Assembly: GCA_021163105.1 (NCBI GenBank)
Contig: JAGGXJ010000086.1
Coordinates: 1-55,275 of the forward strand
DNA length: 55,275 nucleotides
DNA from: Syntrophobacterales bacterium
GTDB lineage: Bacteria > Desulfobacterota > Syntrophia > Syntrophales > UBA2210
Direction: 5' to 3'
Position 1 is the stretch's first letter. Every line of letters begins with the position of its first letter. The notes below the pieces were generated by a model. That model made no database searches. It was given only the letters and a program-made list of their open reading frames with translations, and was not told the DNA's origin. Shown piece after piece: positions 1-8,438 of the stretch. The translations under genes and the position numbers were made by a program.

Positions 1-87
1 GACTTCCAAGTAACTAGAATTTACAAAATCACCATAACTTATTGATACTTCTTAATATATGCCAAGTAATACACGAATTTAAATAAC

Positions 88-152
88 GCAAGTTACTTGC
101 AATTATAATGTCCCGATTCATCGGGGCATAGCGGAGTTTTTTACGAGTTTGT
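88..152. repeat. Intergenic palindromes downstream of gspF
   Basis: The first 159 bases hold no gene. A 13-base palindrome (gcaagttacttgc, 88-100) is followed by a CCCGA-ttca-TCGGG hairpin (112-125) and a 'ttttttacgagtttgtcaa' tract. Close relatives of the last two elements recur at 50.2-50.9 kb in this window, so they belong to a dispersed intergenic family. A role in ending gspF transcription is possible but not shown. Confidence 0.5.
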
Positions 153-159
153 CAATTTT

Positions 160-1392
160 CTATCGTATCAACTGATTCATCTCAAAAATCGGCAGCAGTA
201 TGGAAATAACAATAAAACCGATCAGCAGACCCATAACCAGGATCATAACAGGTTCAAGCATGGATGTCAGCGTTGTTATATCCGATTCCACCTCGTTTTC
301 GAGACTGTCGGCAATCTTGTAGAGCATTTTCTCCAGCATTCCACTATGCTCACCTGCCGATATCATCTGAGTGGCAATGGGGGGGAAAAATCCGCTTCTT
401 AATAGTGTTGCCGACAGGCTTTGACCTTCCTCAACATCTCTGGATGCTTCGGCAATAGCGTCCGCAATCAGCCTGTTGTTGACGACATTCTTTACTATGG
501 AAAGAGCTGTAAGCATCGGAACACCGCTTTGCAGGAGCGTGCCGAGGGTTCGGCTGAAACGCGCCACGGCCATCTTATGAATCAGGGGTCCAAAGAGCGG
601 TATTTTCAGCTTGATTCTATCCCGGATATACTGCCCCCTGATCGTTTTCGTAAACAGATAATTCAATGTTGCAAAAGTTCCGATAACGATCAGGAGGATT
701 GCTATCCAGAAGGATTTCAGAAAACCGCTTACAGAGATGAGAAAAACAGTTATTCCGGGGAGTGTCTGGTGCATCTCGCTAAATATGCCTGTAATTTTTG
801 GTACGATAAAGGTTGTCAGGAAGAAAAGGACACCGCTGCCGATAAGAAACATGAACAGGGGGTAGGCAAGGGCGGCCTTCACTCTCCCTCGGAGCGCCTG
901 TTGGCTTTCATTGAAATCGGCCAGTCTTTCCAGTACGATATCGAGTGCCCCGGAGGCCTCACCCGCTCTTACCATATTGATGTAGAATTGCGAAAAAATC
1001 TTGGGATAATGTGAAATACTCCGGGCAAGGTCACTGCCTTCATTTATTTCTTCTTTTATCTGTGCCAGGGTTTTCTTCAGCCGGGGGTTGTTTGTCTGAG
1101 AGGTGAGCGCTTCCAGTGAAGAGACCAGAGGAAGACCCGCGCTCAGCAGGGTGGCAAGTTGTCTTGTCATAATGGAGACTTCCCGCAGGCCGACTCTCTT
1201 AAGAAGAAAGGCGCCGGCCGACCTGCCGGCTTGTGTTTTATCTTTTTCTCCCGCCGATGTTTCCCTCAGGTCAAAAGGGAAAAGGCTGGTCTCCCTCAGT
1301 CTCTGTCTTGCCGTGGATATGCTCTCGGCATTGATGATACCCTTTAGATTTTTCCCTCTGATGTCAAGGGCTTTGTATTCATAGACAGGCAT
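160..1392 (-). CDS. gspF: Type II secretion / type IV pilus inner-membrane platform protein GspF
   Basis: This 410-aa polytopic inner-membrane protein anchors the assembly ATPase and the pseudopilus in type II secretion or type IV pilus systems. The N-terminus (PVYEYKALD...G) is typical of GspF/PilC. Two T2SSF repeats lie at about residues 73-196 and 276-399, with membrane segments near 175-196, 222-245 and 378-402. The length is normal for the family. No other secretion gene lies in the window, so it is either the last gene of a cluster beyond the left edge or an orphan; its own promoter-like sequence just upstream fits an orphan. GspF and PilC cannot be separated on sequence alone, hence moderate certainty in the symbol. 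Confidence 0.9.
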   Translation of the reverse strand: MPVYEYKALDIRGKNLKGIINAESISTARQRLRETSLFPFDLRETSAGEKDKTQAGRSAGAFLLKRVGLREVSIMTRQLATLLSAGLPLVSSLEALTSQTNNPRLKKTLAQIKEEINEGSDLARSISHYPKIFSQFYINMVRAGEASGALDIVLERLADFNESQQALRGRVKAALAYPLFMFLIGSGVLFFLTTFIVPKITGIFSEMHQTLPGITVFLISVSGFLKSFWIAILLIVIGTFATLNYLFTKTIRGQYIRDRIKLKIPLFGPLIHKMAVARFSRTLGTLLQSGVPMLTALSIVKNVVNNRLIADAIAEASRDVEEGQSLSATLLRSGFFPPIATQMISAGEHSGMLEKMLYKIADSLENEVESDITTLTSMLEPVMILVMGLLIGFIVISILLPIFEMNQLIR

Positions 1393-1428
1393 GGTTAATG
1401 ATTAGCATATTGAGGGTTCGATTTCAAG

Positions 1429-1458
1429 ATCATACGCTTGCCGTAAATCCGTTGTCAA
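1429..1458 (-). promoter_or_regulatory. Sigma-70-like promoter for gspF
   Basis: On the minus strand a perfect TTGACA (1458-1453) and TATGAT (1434-1429) are separated by 18 bases, about 37 bases upstream of the gspF ATG. No strong Shine-Dalgarno sequence precedes that ATG. Confidence 0.55.
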
Positions 1459-1496
1459 GAAGAGATGCAGTCAGATTCATCGGGACAGTTTCTTGA

Positions 1497-2708
1497 CTAT
1501 CTCGACGGACGCCGGAAGTCGAACTTGGACAGGAATCCCTTATGCCTTCTGTACCAGATATTGGGGAATATCCTGTACAGCAGTTTTGAAAAGGGGCCTA
1601 TGTATTCCTTGTTTCTTTTATCAAACTGGCAGGCCTGTATGACATGTTCCTTTATTTCATCTTTGTTTGTTTCTTCGTGGAATATTTTGTAGGCGCAGTG
1701 GAAGAGGGGACTGTACATATTTTTCTTTTCCAGATACCTGTATACACTCCTTATTGTATTTGGTCCTTCTGGAGTTCCATCTATCCTTTTCAGGGCATTG
1801 ATGCTTGTTTCTATGGAATTGCCATCAAATAATTCGTAGAAATACTTGCCATATCTATAATTTTTGCTGGCTTCCGATGAAACGGTGACATACATGTCAC
1901 CCACGCCGGCCTGGCTGTGGAATGCCTGAAAGCTTCCCCCCAGCAACTTTACCAGAGCCCTTATCTCAACGCCGGATCTCGCGAATATGGTTCCGGGCAG
2001 GGAACTTCCCAGGTTCAGACAATCGGCGGCTCCTTTTATGTTCGCTATGATGTTTTTCAGGGCTCCGCATGCCTCAATGCCTACAACATCAAAATTATAA
2101 TAGGAGTTTAACTCCCTGCGGTTCAGCCTGAGGAAGTTGAGATTAAAAAATTTTGCCACGTGTTTATCACCCGCCACAGTCACGCATACCGGTCTGCCTG
2201 TCGCTATATCTACATCGAAGAACGGTCCGCCGATACAGATAACATCAAATTTGTGTTTAAGGTCGAAGAGATGGCTTTTTATCATCTGAGATGGCGTTAT
2301 AAGTTCACGGGTCTTTTCGTTTGAAGCCAGGCCTTTTATCGGAGATACCAGACATGTCCCGCCCTTCTTTTTCGCTATCAGAGGTTTTATATAATCTAAC
2401 AATTCTCGGAGTCTGTTCATGGTTATCGAAAGTATGATAAAATCGTTTTCCTCAACAACCTTTTCCAAGTCATTTGTTGCCGTGACCCCCGATAATCTGG
2501 GGATGTTTTCCATGCCCCCCGACATCTTCGCGAGATCTTCTGTAAGGTGCCTGGGGTTTAAATGAGTTTGATTGATTTCTCTGCATATTTCGGCGTCGTG
2601 ATAATATATGGTTATATCTTTCCCATCGCGTCCGAACTTGTAGGCAAAAGCGGTTCCAAGTCTTCCGGGTCCAATGATTGCTATCTTGGATGGGTCCAGA
2701 TTTTTCAT
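1497..2708 (-). CDS. GpsA-like NAD(P)-dependent glycerol-3-phosphate dehydrogenase with C-terminal extension
   Basis: A 403-aa cytoplasmic dehydrogenase. The N-terminal Rossmann fold carries the dinucleotide motif GPGRLG (about residues 13-18). The C-terminal substrate domain contains the EACGALKNI segment, whose lysine is catalytic in glycerol-3-phosphate dehydrogenases, and an AGVGDMYVT motif matching the family's AGxGDL. Classical GpsA is about 330-340 aa, so this protein has roughly 60 extra residues, mostly a basic, aromatic C-terminal tail (LLYRIFPNIWYRRHKG). It is probably a divergent paralogue rather than the housekeeping enzyme. Possible roles include making sn-glycerol-3-phosphate for phospholipids or reducing a related phosphorylated ketone. 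It stands alone, with its own promoter-like sequence. Confidence 0.8.
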   Translation of the reverse strand: MKNLDPSKIAIIGPGRLGTAFAYKFGRDGKDITIYYHDAEICREINQTHLNPRHLTEDLAKMSGGMENIPRLSGVTATNDLEKVVEENDFIILSITMNRLRELLDYIKPLIAKKKGGTCLVSPIKGLASNEKTRELITPSQMIKSHLFDLKHKFDVICIGGPFFDVDIATGRPVCVTVAGDKHVAKFFNLNFLRLNRRELNSYYNFDVVGIEACGALKNIIANIKGAADCLNLGSSLPGTIFARSGVEIRALVKLLGGSFQAFHSQAGVGDMYVTVSSEASKNYRYGKYFYELFDGNSIETSINALKRIDGTPEGPNTIRSVYRYLEKKNMYSPLFHCAYKIFHEETNKDEIKEHVIQACQFDKRNKEYIGPFSKLLYRIFPNIWYRRHKGFLSKFDFRRPSR

Positions 2709-2805
2709 TTTCTCAAAAAGCTCTACTTTTTATTTTTTCGTGTCTTTGTGGCAGCCCCGACGAGTCGGGATTTACAAGGCATTTTAATCACAATCACGCT
2801 GTTTC

Positions 2806-2834
2806 AGGATAGTAAGATAACAGTGTTTTGTCAA
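2806..2834 (-). promoter_or_regulatory. Sigma-70-like promoter for the GpsA-like gene
   Basis: Minus-strand TTGACA (2834-2829) and TATCCT (2811-2806) with a 17-base spacer. The roughly 95-base leader it would produce contains a CCCGA-cgag-TCGGG hairpin of the dispersed repeat family (2756-2769). Confidence 0.5.
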
Positions 2835-2904
2835 TAGCCAAAACAGACAATTTTTCGTACAGGTGATTCCAATAATCAAAACATGATTCATGAACTTTTC
2901 GCTA

Positions 2905-2933
2905 TTGACAATATGAATTCCGGAAAGTATAAG
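2905..2933 (+). promoter_or_regulatory. Sigma-70-like promoter for the amino acid ABC operon
   Basis: TTGACA (2905-2910), 17-base spacer, TATAAG (2928-2933). It lies just upstream of the AGGAG ribosome-binding site (2950-2954) and the ATG at 2964. Confidence 0.65.
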
Positions 2934-2963
2934 CTATAAATTACGTGTTAGGAGCATTTTACA

Positions 2964-3692
2964 ATGATTGCATTTAAAAACGTGAATAAGTGGTTCGGAA
3001 AATTTCACGTCCTTAGCGGTATCAATTTTCATGTAGCTGCGGGAGAAGTGGTTGTCGTATGCGGTCCGAGCGGATCGGGGAAAAGTACTCTTATCAGATG
3101 TATAAACAAGCTGGAACCAATACAAGACGGTGAGATTGTTGTTGACAACATACCCATACATGACAACCGTATAAACCTCACCCATCTAAGGGCTGAGATA
3201 GGGTTTGTTTTCCAGCAGTTTAACCTCTATCCCCATATGACTGCCCTCCAGAACATAACACTCGCTCCCATCAATGTCAGAAAAACCAAAGCGGAAGAAG
3301 CCGAGGCGCTTGGTCTTCAGCAACTGGAAAGAGTTGGCATTCGTGAGAAGGCCTATTCATATCCTGCCCAGTTGTCGGGAGGGCAGCAGCAGCGTGTGGC
3401 CATTGCGCGCGGGCTTGCTATGCAACCCAAGATCATGCTCTTTGATGAGCCCACATCGGCGCTGGATCCGGAGATGATAAATGAGGTTCTGGATGTCATG
3501 CGCAGTCTGGCGCGGGAAGGCATGACAATGATAGTTGTTACACATGAAATGGGGTTTGCCCGTGAGGTAGCCGACAGAGTGGTCTTTATGGATGAGGGGC
3601 AGATAATTGAAGAGGCAACACCGGACGATTTTTTTTATCGCCCGCAGAGTGAACGCACAAAGCTCTTTTTGAGTAAGATTTTAAAGCATTAA
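2964..3692 (+). CDS. Polar amino acid ABC transporter ATP-binding protein (GlnQ/GltL family)
   Basis: A 242-aa cytoplasmic ATPase that powers uptake of a polar amino acid, probably glutamate, aspartate or glutamine. Visible motifs are Walker [10 protein letters not shown] (about 37-45), a Q-loop ([11 protein letters not shown]), the ABC signature LSGGQQQR, Walker [13 protein letters not shown] and the switch histidine in VVTHEMGF. Length and order match the PAAT-family ATPases. It is the first gene of the transporter operon, followed after about 80 bases by the binding protein. The ATG is fixed by AGGAG ten bases upstream. The substrate cannot be read from the ATPase alone. Confidence 0.93.
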   Translation: MIAFKNVNKWFGKFHVLSGINFHVAAGEVVVVCGPSGSGKSTLIRCINKLEPIQDGEIVVDNIPIHDNRINLTHLRAEIGFVFQQFNLYPHMTALQNITLAPINVRKTKAEEAEALGLQQLERVGIREKAYSYPAQLSGGQQQRVAIARGLAMQPKIMLFDEPTSALDPEMINEVLDVMRSLAREGMTMIVVTHEMGFAREVADRVVFMDEGQIIEEATPDDFFYRPQSERTKLFLSKILKH

Positions 3693-3773
3693 TGGGTGGG
3701 TGTATCTCCCGTAGCGAGAAGCATCAGTATCGGGGGGTGTTTTGTTAACTACTTTAACAGGGGAGGTTATTCG

Positions 3774-4616
3774 ATGAAGAGAGTATGGAAGTCTGTATTA
3801 GCGCTGGCTGTGGTATTTATGCTTGTACCGTGTATCTGCTTCGCGGGGTCCACTTATGACAAGGTCAAGAAAGCGGGTGTTGTTAAAGCGGGTCTGATGT
3901 ACAATAGCATTCCCGCGGCGTATTTTAACGACAAGAATGAATGGGTTGGATTCGATGTCGATATAGCTTCGGAAGTGATAAAGCGTATCGGTCAATCGAT
4001 GGGCAAAGAACTCAAAATGGAAAAAACCAAGCTGAACAACAAAACCCGTATCTCGTTTCTGACATCGGGACGGGTCGATATGAGCACCGCCAATATGACC
4101 CACAAACGTGAGCGGGATAAGACGATCGATTTCTCCATAACCTATTTCTTCGATGGAGAGAAAATACTGGCCAAAAAGGGCAAATACAAAAGCCACAAGG
4201 ATTTTGTGGGGAAAAAGCTGGCATCCATGCAGGGTACAACCAGTGAGAAAAATGCCGTCAATCTCCTGAAATCGCTGGGTGACAAGAAACCTAAAGTTAT
4301 CAGCTTTCAGGATGAGCCCTCATGTTTCCTGGCGTTGCAGCAGGGCAAGGTAGCTGGCTGGGCGACTGACAGCACGATACTCATCGGCTATGCCGCGAAG
4401 GAACCGGGCAAATATGAACTTGTCGGTGATTTCTTCAGCGATGAACCCTATGGCATCGGACTCCCTGAGAATGACAGTGACTGGCGTGATGCCGTCAACT
4501 TCGCTATCCAGGACATGTGGAAGGACGGTACCTACATGAAGATATATAATAAGTGGTATGGTGCTGATACACCTTATTACTTCCCGATGACTGAAAAGAT
4601 TGAGATGTGGCCATAA
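3774..4616 (+). CDS. Amino acid ABC transporter periplasmic substrate-binding protein
   Basis: A 280-aa secreted SBP_bac_3 family receptor that delivers a polar amino acid to the membrane complex. I prefer the internal ATG at 3774 over the ORF-track start because it follows a GGGGAGG ribosome-binding site and begins a clear signal peptide (MKRVWKS, hydrophobic core, cleavage near CFAG/S at about residue 24). The mature part shows family features: a tunable N-lobe (YDKVKKAGVVKAGL), GFDVDIA, and TFLTSGRVDM-type hinge segments. A terminator immediately follows, which would favour excess binding protein over the permease. The ligand is not determined. Confidence 0.92.
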   Translation: MKRVWKSVLALAVVFMLVPCICFAGSTYDKVKKAGVVKAGLMYNSIPAAYFNDKNEWVGFDVDIASEVIKRIGQSMGKELKMEKTKLNNKTRISFLTSGRVDMSTANMTHKRERDKTIDFSITYFFDGEKILAKKGKYKSHKDFVGKKLASMQGTTSEKNAVNLLKSLGDKKPKVISFQDEPSCFLALQQGKVAGWATDSTILIGYAAKEPGKYELVGDFFSDEPYGIGLPENDSDWRDAVNFAIQDMWKDGTYMKIYNKWYGADTPYYFPMTEKIEMWP

Positions 4617-4643
4617 AAATTAATGTTTGTTTTAAGTGACGGG

Positions 4644-4681
4644 AACTGCGGCCCGGGAGCTGTTCGGGCCGCAGTTTTTTT
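4644..4681 (+). terminator. Intra-operon rho-independent terminator/attenuator
   Basis: A perfect 12-bp stem (aactgcggcccg / cgggccgcagtt) with a 9-base loop, followed by a T run. It sits between the binding-protein gene and the permease gene, so read-through sets permease expression relative to the binding protein. Confidence 0.85.
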
Positions 4682-4708
4682 GTGTTGTCCTCCCCTTAGA
4701 AAGCGAAC

Positions 4709-6514
4709 GTGAGAATGATGGAACCTTGGAAACGCCAGGTTCAACAATTTGTGATAGTGGCCGGGATAGCCCTTGCCATATATCTTTTCTTTACGCACAT
4801 TGATTTCGGATATGATTTTCACTGGGCTGTGCTCTGGGAGATGAATCCCACCTATCAGGAGGTCTTCGGTGTCTGGTTACTGCGCGGTCTCCTGCTTACA
4901 ATAGAAATCTCTTTGATAAGTACTGTTATTTCTCTTTTGTTGGGTACATTCTTCGGTATAGCGCGTCTTTCCACCTTCAAGCCTCTCTACTGGTTCGCTA
5001 CGGCATATGTGGAGTTTTTCCGTAACACACCTCTCCTGGTACAACTCTTTTTCTGGTATTTTGCTTTTCCCCTGGGTTTACCGGATGCGGTGCGCGAATT
5101 CTTATACGACCATAACTATGAATTGATAGCCGCTACCGGTGGTCTTGCTATCTATACCACCGCCTTCATTGCCGAGATAGTACGCGCGGGTATACAGGCC
5201 ATTCCAAAGGGCCACCTGGAAGCTGCATCTTCATCCGGACTCAGCAGAGTTCAGGCGCTACGTTTTGTCATCTTGCCCCAGGCCTTTCGCATAATTATGC
5301 CCCCTCTTGGAAGTGAGCTTCTAAATAACATGAAGAATTCCTCACTTGCTATGACCATAGGAGTAGCTGATCTCTGCTGGCAGGCACAGCAGATTGAGTC
5401 TTTTACCTTTCGGGGGTTTGAAGCCACCACTGCGGCTACGGTCATCTACCTCAGTCTCTCCCTGATTATTAGTGTACTGATGAACAGCGTAAATCACCAT
5501 CTGGAGGTGGGGAAAGAGAAAAAACTGAGTCTCTTGGATAAGGCACTTGGCCTTATGGTAAGGCCTGCTTTGCTTCTGGTGTCGTGTGTCGCCAAAGGTC
5601 TGCGATGGGTTGCCGGATGTTTGAGGCCGGAGAGAGATGAATCACTGGAAGTGGAAACCACTTATATATCCAGCGGGGCTCAGTGGCTGGAACGTTTATT
5701 AGGTGTTCTTTCCATGGCAGGGAAAGCAACATTTCTCCTGCTGTTATTTGCTCTGCTCATTGCTTTGGGATACGGGATCTATGGTTTTAACTGGGACGTC
5801 ATATTCGACAACTTCCGTTCGCTCCTGATATGGACATTCCCGCATGGATTGGGTGGTGAGATCTTTTACGGTCTTGGAGGACTTTCCCTCAGCATAGTTC
5901 TGGCCTTTATTGCGCTTACTGCCAGCTTCGCCATCGGTCTGGCGGTGGGTCTGGGGCGCCTGAGTAAAAGCCCTCTGATAAGCACTCCCAGCGTTCTCTA
6001 TATAGAGCTTATACGTGGAAACCCGCTTATCATGGTGATATTCTGGATATATTTCTTTTCTCCCATTATAACAGGAATGCAGATAGATGTCTTCTGGAGT
6101 GCAACGATAGCGTTCACGATATTTTCGGGTGCATATCTGGCTGAGATTGTTCGTGCCGGTGTAAAGGCTATTCCCCCGGGACAGATGGAAGCGGCAACGG
6201 CATCGGGATTGAACTATTTCAAGGCGATGCGTCGAGTGATCCTTCCGCAGGCGCTCAAGATGATGATTCCCGCCATCGTGGGACAGTTTATCGCTCTTTT
6301 CAAGGATACGTCGCTTGCCTATATAATAGGGGTGTTTGAGCTTACTACGGTAGCTCAGACAATCAATAACCGGGTTATGATCTATCCGTTTGAAATTTAT
6401 ACAACGATTGCCGTACTATATTTCATCTGTTGTTACAGCATGAGTATGATGGCACGCAAGCTCGAACGCAAATACACACCCGCCGCCCACACTGAAATTC
6501 CGGATATGGCGTAG
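4709..6514 (+). CDS. Fused dual-domain amino acid ABC transporter permease
   Basis: A 601-aa inner-membrane protein containing two complete HisM/GlnP-type permease domains in one chain (about residues 55-265 and 385-585), joined by a linker with an extra membrane segment. Each half has its own EAA loop that docks on the ATPase: EAASSSGLSRVQALRFVILP and EAATASGLNYFKAMRRVILP. In most polar amino acid systems the two permeases are separate proteins or a homodimer, so this fusion builds the whole channel in one polypeptide. The track start is a GTG (4709); in-frame ATGs at 4715 and 4718 are equally plausible, as no strong ribosome-binding site decides. It completes the transporter begun at 2964. 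Confidence 0.9.
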   Translation: MRMMEPWKRQVQQFVIVAGIALAIYLFFTHIDFGYDFHWAVLWEMNPTYQEVFGVWLLRGLLLTIEISLISTVISLLLGTFFGIARLSTFKPLYWFATAYVEFFRNTPLLVQLFFWYFAFPLGLPDAVREFLYDHNYELIAATGGLAIYTTAFIAEIVRAGIQAIPKGHLEAASSSGLSRVQALRFVILPQAFRIIMPPLGSELLNNMKNSSLAMTIGVADLCWQAQQIESFTFRGFEATTAATVIYLSLSLIISVLMNSVNHHLEVGKEKKLSLLDKALGLMVRPALLLVSCVAKGLRWVAGCLRPERDESLEVETTYISSGAQWLERLLGVLSMAGKATFLLLLFALLIALGYGIYGFNWDVIFDNFRSLLIWTFPHGLGGEIFYGLGGLSLSIVLAFIALTASFAIGLAVGLGRLSKSPLISTPSVLYIELIRGNPLIMVIFWIYFFSPIITGMQIDVFWSATIAFTIFSGAYLAEIVRAGVKAIPPGQMEAATASGLNYFKAMRRVILPQALKMMIPAIVGQFIALFKDTSLAYIIGVFELTTVAQTINNRVMIYPFEIYTTIAVLYFICCYSMSMMARKLERKYTPAAHTEIPDMA

Positions 6515-6548
6515 GGATAGAGAAGTCTCGCGGTATCTTTTAAAAGTG

Positions 6549-6592
6549 AAAGGGGGGTTAAAGATGATAATCCATCTTTAATCCCCCTTTTT
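6549..6592 (+). terminator. Terminator of the amino acid ABC operon
   Basis: A stem of about 15 bp (ggggggttaaagatg / catctttaatcccccc-like, one G-T pair) with a short loop and a trailing T run, 35 bases after the permease stop. The stem is A- and T-flanked, so it may also terminate the minus-strand small ORF. Confidence 0.8.
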
Positions 6593-6614
6593 AATCGTGC
6601 AGAAATGTTTTCTC

Positions 6615-6758
6615 TCAGGCAAATGCCGATGAGGTCGCAATCAGTATTCCCGCTGCAAATACGACCATTCCCAACCCCGCCCCTCCAGCTGTGGCCAGGA
6701 GGGGTGCCATTCCTAACAAAAGAAACCCAAATGCAAATCTTCCTTCTCTTGAATCCAT
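6615..6758 (-). CDS. Small hydrophobic membrane protein (47 aa), not in the ORF track
   Basis: An ATG at 6758 with an excellent ribosome-binding site (aaggagaacattATG) opens a 47-codon frame ending in TGA at 6617-6615. The product begins MDSREGRFAFGFLLLG and then has two hydrophobic stretches separated by a glycine-rich turn (TAGGAGLGM), consistent with a two-pass hairpin. I do not recognise the family. It lies on the same strand as the rex-fdh operon but about 270 bases beyond its last gene, separated by palindromic DNA, so co-transcription is uncertain. The ribosome-binding site and clean hydrophobic pattern make it more likely real than chance. Confidence 0.6.
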   Translation of the reverse strand: MDSREGRFAFGFLLLGMAPLLATAGGAGLGMVVFAAGILIATSSAFA

Positions 6759-6770
6759 AATGTTCTCCTT

Positions 6771-7030
6771 AATCTTGATGGCTTTGTAAATTCCGATTCA
6801 TCGGGACTGCGTTCCACTGCATTCTTCCCCGGCTTTTGCTGGGGCAGGCTTACTGCGGCGTACCGTATGTACGCCTCATTCCTCATGATTTGCGCGCCTT
6901 GCCCGGGGGTGTCCCGAAGGGATGCAATATAATAGAACTATTCCTTACCGGGAAGTGCTCCACCAAGCGGGCGGCGCGCTTCCATTTGAAGCTTCTTGCT
7001 TTGCCATCTAATATTTACTTTCTACAAGTG
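6771..7030. repeat. Palindrome-rich non-coding block
   Basis: No gene is supported here. The block holds a CCGA-ttca-TCGG element (6793-6804), a CCCCGGC...GCTGGGG hairpin (about 6830-6844), a perfect 7-bp stem GGCGTAC-cgtat-GTACGCC (6857-6875) and further GC-rich partial dyads up to about 6990. It is probably a composite intergenic repeat at the 3' end of the fdh operon. Confidence 0.5.
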
Positions 7031-7032
7031 CA

Positions 7033-7503
7033 TCAGTCTTCAATCCCTTTAACGCTTATAGCTGATATAATGAGTCTGTTTCTTGTCAGCAGATGTTTCA
7101 TTACAATTCCAACTGCCTCAACTCTGTCTCCCACAAATATTTTATTTGAGGGCGCAGTGAACATAATTACGCGTATACCTGCTGTTTCGTCCTTAATATG
7201 AAAGTGAGGTCGGTTCAACCATTTGAAGCTTATCTTCTGAACCTCACCCGATATCCTGACAACATCTCCAATCATCTTCTGATCTATCTTTCCAATCTCG
7301 CAGGCGCGCGCCTTTGAAGCAAACTGTTCATTCGCCTGCAGAAAGCTCCTGCGGCTCATCCACGCAAGAGTCATTGGAATGATAATAAGCATAATCAGGC
7401 CGGGAACAGCATACAACAGAAATCGCGAATCTCCCGTTGAGGTATAGTGCAAGGTTACGGCCACCGCACATATAGCGAATGCTACCCAGGCTAATGCTGA
7501 CAT
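7033..7503 (-). CDS. Membrane-anchored OB-fold protein
   Basis: A 156-aa protein with two N-terminal membrane segments (about residues 3-20 and 29-49) followed by a short linker and a soluble domain (about 75-156) that resembles the OB-fold of the tRNA_anti/ExoVII-type nucleic-acid-binding family (VVRISGEVQKI, GDRVEAVGIVMKH). The soluble part would face the cytoplasm or periplasm depending on topology, which cannot be fixed here. It is 15 bases downstream of the formate/nitrite channel gene and is the last member of the rex-fdh operon. Its function there is unknown; OB-folds also serve as small protein-interaction modules, so nucleic acid binding is only a possibility. Confidence 0.7.
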   Translation of the reverse strand: MSALAWVAFAICAVAVTLHYTSTGDSRFLLYAVPGLIMLIIIPMTLAWMSRRSFLQANEQFASKARACEIGKIDQKMIGDVVRISGEVQKISFKWLNRPHFHIKDETAGIRVIMFTAPSNKIFVGDRVEAVGIVMKHLLTRNRLIISAISVKGIED

Positions 7504-7518
7504 CTTATCGTATTTCCT

Positions 7519-8400
7519 TTAATCTGCCGGCAGGTCTTTTCTGAACATCAGGAAGTATGCAACCCCGATGAAGAGAAAACCGCCGAATATATTCCCTATC
7601 GTAACAGGAATAAGATTCCAGAGCCATATATCGGACCAGCTAAGGCCTCCGTTGGCAAGCAGGAGCCCGCCCTTCTTTGCTATTACGGCCGGATACCAGT
7701 CACTGAGAAACTTTCCTGCAGGCAGGAAGTACATATTGGCCACGCAATGCTCAAAGCCGGACGCCACGAATGCCATAATCGGGAACCAGATTCCGAAAAA
7801 TTTACCGACCACGTCGTCTGCCGTAATGGCGAGAAGGAGGGCAATATTGACCAGAAAGTTACAACCAATAGCCTTCATGAAACAGGACCACAGGCCCGCG
7901 ATCCCAACGGCCTTGTACCCCAGGATCTTTCCGGCCGCGATGCCGACCGCCGTCATACCAAAGGCATTAACTGCCATGGTGCCATCGGCCTGGCCGCTTA
8001 CAAACGGGCCGACCGCCATAAGATACGCATAAGCAAGTGAACCTACAAGGTTTCCTATGTAGACCCAGACCCAGTTTCTCATGACCGCGCTCCATGTGAT
8101 CTTTTTCATCATCGCGGCCATGGGAACGATCATGCAATCACCGGTAAAGAGTTCCATCCCGGTCAGGACAATAGCGATCAAGCCTACCGGGAATACGGCA
8201 CCGCCGATAAGCTTAGCGATTCCCGGACCAAGATGTGCCGCTACGCCCGTTACGCATACCGTGCAGAGCGCTCCTCCAATGGCGATATAGGCGCCTGCCA
8301 TAAAGCCTCTGAGAAGCAAGTTAAAAACCGAAAGTTTTGCTTTGCCGACTCCCGCATTGCCAACAAGAGCAACCATTTTTGCAGGGGGGTTAAAAGCCAT
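7519..8400 (-). CDS. Formate/nitrite transporter (FNT) family channel
   Basis: A 293-aa inner-membrane channel of the FocA/NirC family, normally a pentamer that passes formate, nitrite, hydrosulfide or related monovalent anions. Six hydrophobic segments are visible, with FNT-type motifs (RGFMAGAYIAIGG in the first helix, GNLVGSLAYAY in the middle, and a GNIFGG segment near the end). The ATG at 8400 has a strong ribosome-binding site (AAGGAGGT). Its position directly after the formate dehydrogenase gene makes formate the likely substrate: export of formate made from NADH during syntrophic growth, or uptake when the enzyme runs in reverse. Substrate choice is inferred from context. Confidence 0.92.
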   Translation of the reverse strand: MAFNPPAKMVALVGNAGVGKAKLSVFNLLLRGFMAGAYIAIGGALCTVCVTGVAAHLGPGIAKLIGGAVFPVGLIAIVLTGMELFTGDCMIVPMAAMMKKITWSAVMRNWVWVYIGNLVGSLAYAYLMAVGPFVSGQADGTMAVNAFGMTAVGIAAGKILGYKAVGIAGLWSCFMKAIGCNFLVNIALLLAITADDVVGKFFGIWFPIMAFVASGFEHCVANMYFLPAGKFLSDWYPAVIAKKGGLLLANGGLSWSDIWLWNLIPVTIGNIFGGFLFIGVAYFLMFRKDLPAD

Positions 8401-8438
8401 AAATTAGTACCTCCTTCATTTAAATAATTTTTTTAATG

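Noticed and set aside
421-1014. 197-aa plus-strand ORF
   Set aside because: Antisense shadow of gspF; low-complexity, no ribosome-binding site and no family signature.
1410-1430. tRNA-like 'gggttcgatttc' sequence
   Set aside because: No acceptor or anticodon arm can be formed around it; no tRNA structure was found elsewhere in the window.
6836-7201. 121-aa plus-strand ORF
   Set aside because: Runs through the palindromic block and the antisense of the OB-fold gene; not a credible protein.
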